Positions 55,864 through 57,316 of a stretch of 57,316 bases of DNA are shown here, in pieces. Below the pieces are notes generated by a model. That model was not told where the DNA came from. It worked only from the letters and a program-made list of their open reading frames with translations, and made no database searches. The position numbers and the translations under genes were made by a program. The DNA comes from an uncultured Bacteroidales bacterium (GTDB taxonomy: Bacteria > Bacteroidota > Bacteroidia > Bacteroidales > Bacteroidaceae): assembly GCA_902768125.1 (NCBI GenBank), contig CACXKA010000021.1, positions 1 through 57,316 on the forward strand, written 5' to 3'. Positions within the stretch are counted from its first letter, which is position 1; every line of letters starts with the position of its first letter.

Positions 55864-56798
55864 ATGATACACAAGGACCTATACATAATTGGTAATGGCT
55901 TTGACCAACACCATGACATTCAATGTAGGAAAACGACGCAGGTCTTTTCTTTAAATTAACTCAGGTCTATAATAGTGCTTGGGAATATAATTGGTGGAGA
56001 GATTTTGAGAATAGCCTTGCCCAATTAAACATTAACTATTATGCCAATAAGAAAGGTAACATGTATGACCCTGAATATATCAAAGACGGTTCGATAGAAG
56101 AAAAAACGGAATATGCCTCCCAAAAAGTTATTGAAGAATTTGATAAAATTAAGGAATCTTTGAGGCAAGACTTTCAGAAATGGTTGTCAGAGGCGTATGA
56201 GAAGAGGCCCAAAGAAAAAAAGATACAATTTCCAAGCGAAGACAGCATATTCCTCACTTTTAACTATACCAAGACTCTTGAGGACATCTACGAGATAGAT
56301 GCCAAACGCGTTTATCATATCCATGGCGTAATTGATGACAAGGATTCAATGGTAGTTGGTCACGGATTAGGAGAAGATGAGTTGAATGATATGCTTAAAA
56401 GTCAAGAACTACGAATAGGTGAAGTCTGGAATAAGAAGCTAAATAGAATGACAAGACTCCAAATAGTTACACCAAAACATAAAGAATTGGCAGCTTTAAG
56501 TTCGTTAGAATCAATAGTGTCCTTGAAGAAAGATGTAGAGGGGTGTATAGAAAAGAATCAACAATTCTTTAATGAGATTCTTGATGTCGAAAGGATATAT
56601 GTGTATGGATTCTCGTTTTCATCCATAGACATGCCTTATTTAGAGAAAATTATTAGGCGAACAAAGCCAGAAACACATTGGGTGATTTCATGGTATTTGC
56701 AAGATGATAAAAGACGGATAATGGATTTCGTCATAAGATATGACATACAAAACATTACTATGATTAATGGGATTAAATATCTTGACATACAAGTATGA
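55864..56798 (+). pseudogene. AbiH-family abortive infection gene, frameshifted
   Basis: The gene opens at ATG 55864 with MIHKDLYIIGNGFDQHHD, the AbiH start motif (IIGNGFD). After about 22 codons the frame runs out of homology and hits TAA at 55957-55959. The family sequence resumes in another frame near ENDAGLFFKL and is then open to 56798 (SAWEYNWWRDFENSL, FNYTKTLEDIYEID, VYHIHGVIDD, VGHG and the final VYGFSFSSIDMPYL). A small deletion with frameshift around 55920-55940 explains this. An internal ATG at 56061 could give a 245-residue product without the N-terminal motif. It lies 37 bases after AbiEii. Confidence 0.75.
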
Positions 56799-57316
56799 AA
56801 ATAAACAAGATACTCATATTGGTCATTATTTTTCTGAATAATTATTGTATTGTTCAGGCTCAGTCATTTGAAAAAGATTGGCAGTGGTTAAGATTTGCAG
56901 AAACAACTGCTGGCACTGCTAGTTCTGTATATGAAAATGCTTTGCTCAATCTTGTTGCTAATAATCTGAAAGATTCTTTAATGGTTTCGTATTATGATAG
57001 TATCGCTACTCGGTTAAGCACAATTATTCCACAAATAGAAAACAAATATGGAGTAACATCAATGCAATACTGGAACCTAATTGATGCTTGCAGTGTCGTT
57101 TTAACTGAAAGTGCACATAATCATGTTAGAATAAAGAAACGTAAGCATCTCATTAGTTTCCTTAAATCTCTGGAAATGCACTATCATCAAGCTGAAACAA
57201 ACGAATATATATTTACTGTTGGACTTTCTGATGTATACAGTTATTTAGGCGATTTTAATAAAGCAATATATTGGGGACAAAAGCGTTTTGATTTTGCCAA
57301 GAAATCAAATAACTCA
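56795..57316 (+). CDS. secreted TPR-like protein (5' part, cut by window end)
   Basis: At least 174 residues remain open to the window edge. A signal peptide (ILILVIIFLNNYCIVQAQ) is followed by helical sequence ending in a TPR-like unit (YSYLGDFNKAIYWGQKRFDFAKK). The start overlaps the AbiH stop by four bases (ATGA), which suggests co-translation. It could be the sensor part of a TPR-containing histidine kinase or a free TPR protein; the missing part decides. Confidence 0.6.
   Translation, partial: MKINKILILVIIFLNNYCIVQAQSFEKDWQWLRFAETTAGTASSVYENALLNLVANNLKDSLMVSYYDSIATRLSTIIPQIENKYGVTSMQYWNLIDACSVVLTESAHNHVRIKKRKHLISFLKSLEMHYHQAETNEYIFTVGLSDVYSYLGDFNKAIYWGQKRFDFAKKSNNS

Overview
The window reads as chromosomal DNA of a Bacteroidota species, most likely in or near Prevotella. 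The grounds are: promoters of the TTTG / TAnnTTTG type in front of many genes, few Shine-Dalgarno-like sites, and lineage-typical families (smalltalk peptide, DUF4199, the DUF6452-DUF6048 pair, TSCPD protein, BspA-type leucine-rich repeats). KDO-synthesis genes show a Gram-negative envelope. The genus is inferred from gene content only.

Layout. 1-7761 is accessory-looking: a smalltalk peptide; a divergent pair of membrane-anchored proteins (a Nudix-like protein and a pentapeptide-repeat protein with a TIR/deoxyribosyltransferase-like domain); a HAD phosphatase; a membrane protein joining an SH3b domain to a PARP-like ADP-ribosyltransferase domain; and a Ser/Thr kinase-AAA+ ATPase fusion with a YbjN-like partner. 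8023-24941 is a long plus-strand block: DUF4199, GT2 glycosyltransferase, DUF6452, DUF6048, ApbE, Crp-like regulator, M3 peptidase, dCMP deaminase, S41 protease, 5-formyl-THF cyclo-ligase, AddA-like and AddB-like nuclease-helicase subunits, RNase Z. 24984-28802 is a minus-strand housekeeping block (slyD-type FKBP, aroC, ssb, kdsA, kdsD). Then come a head-GIN lipoprotein, valS, and a repeat-rich gap of about 0.9 kb that ends in the stump of a Cof-type HAD gene. 33797-38648 is a minus block (SDR, GH43, thioesterase, YgjP-like peptidase, lipoprotein with four lipocalin-like units). 38817-44754 holds a Dna2-like nuclease-helicase, pyrD, pyrK and a DNA/RNA nuclease. A tRNA-Thr(CGT) remnant and ruvC follow, then lysozyme-like, lepA, small lipoproteins, a DUF2582 protein, TSCPD, yebC and pheT. 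The window ends with a BspA-like stump and a phage-defence island: AbiEi/AbiEii, a frameshifted AbiH and a secreted TPR-like protein cut by the window edge.

How they fit together. Replication and repair genes are well represented (AddAB-like, Dna2-like, RuvC, SSB). KdsA and KdsD act in KDO synthesis, and PyrK with PyrD form one NAD-linked enzyme. The best candidate for something undescribed is 527-5471, where a TIR-like domain, a Nudix-like domain, a HAD phosphatase and a PARP-like domain sit side by side, three of the four proteins being membrane-anchored. That suggests, but does not prove, NAD+/ADP-ribose-centred biology. Other unusual points are a tRNA-Thr(CGT) gene that appears to have lost exactly its T arm and acceptor 3' strand while keeping a promoter and terminator, degenerate 7-bp tandem tracts at gene junctions, and a 21-bp tandem array.

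Motif positions were read by eye. Family names rest on recognition of motifs, not on database searches.
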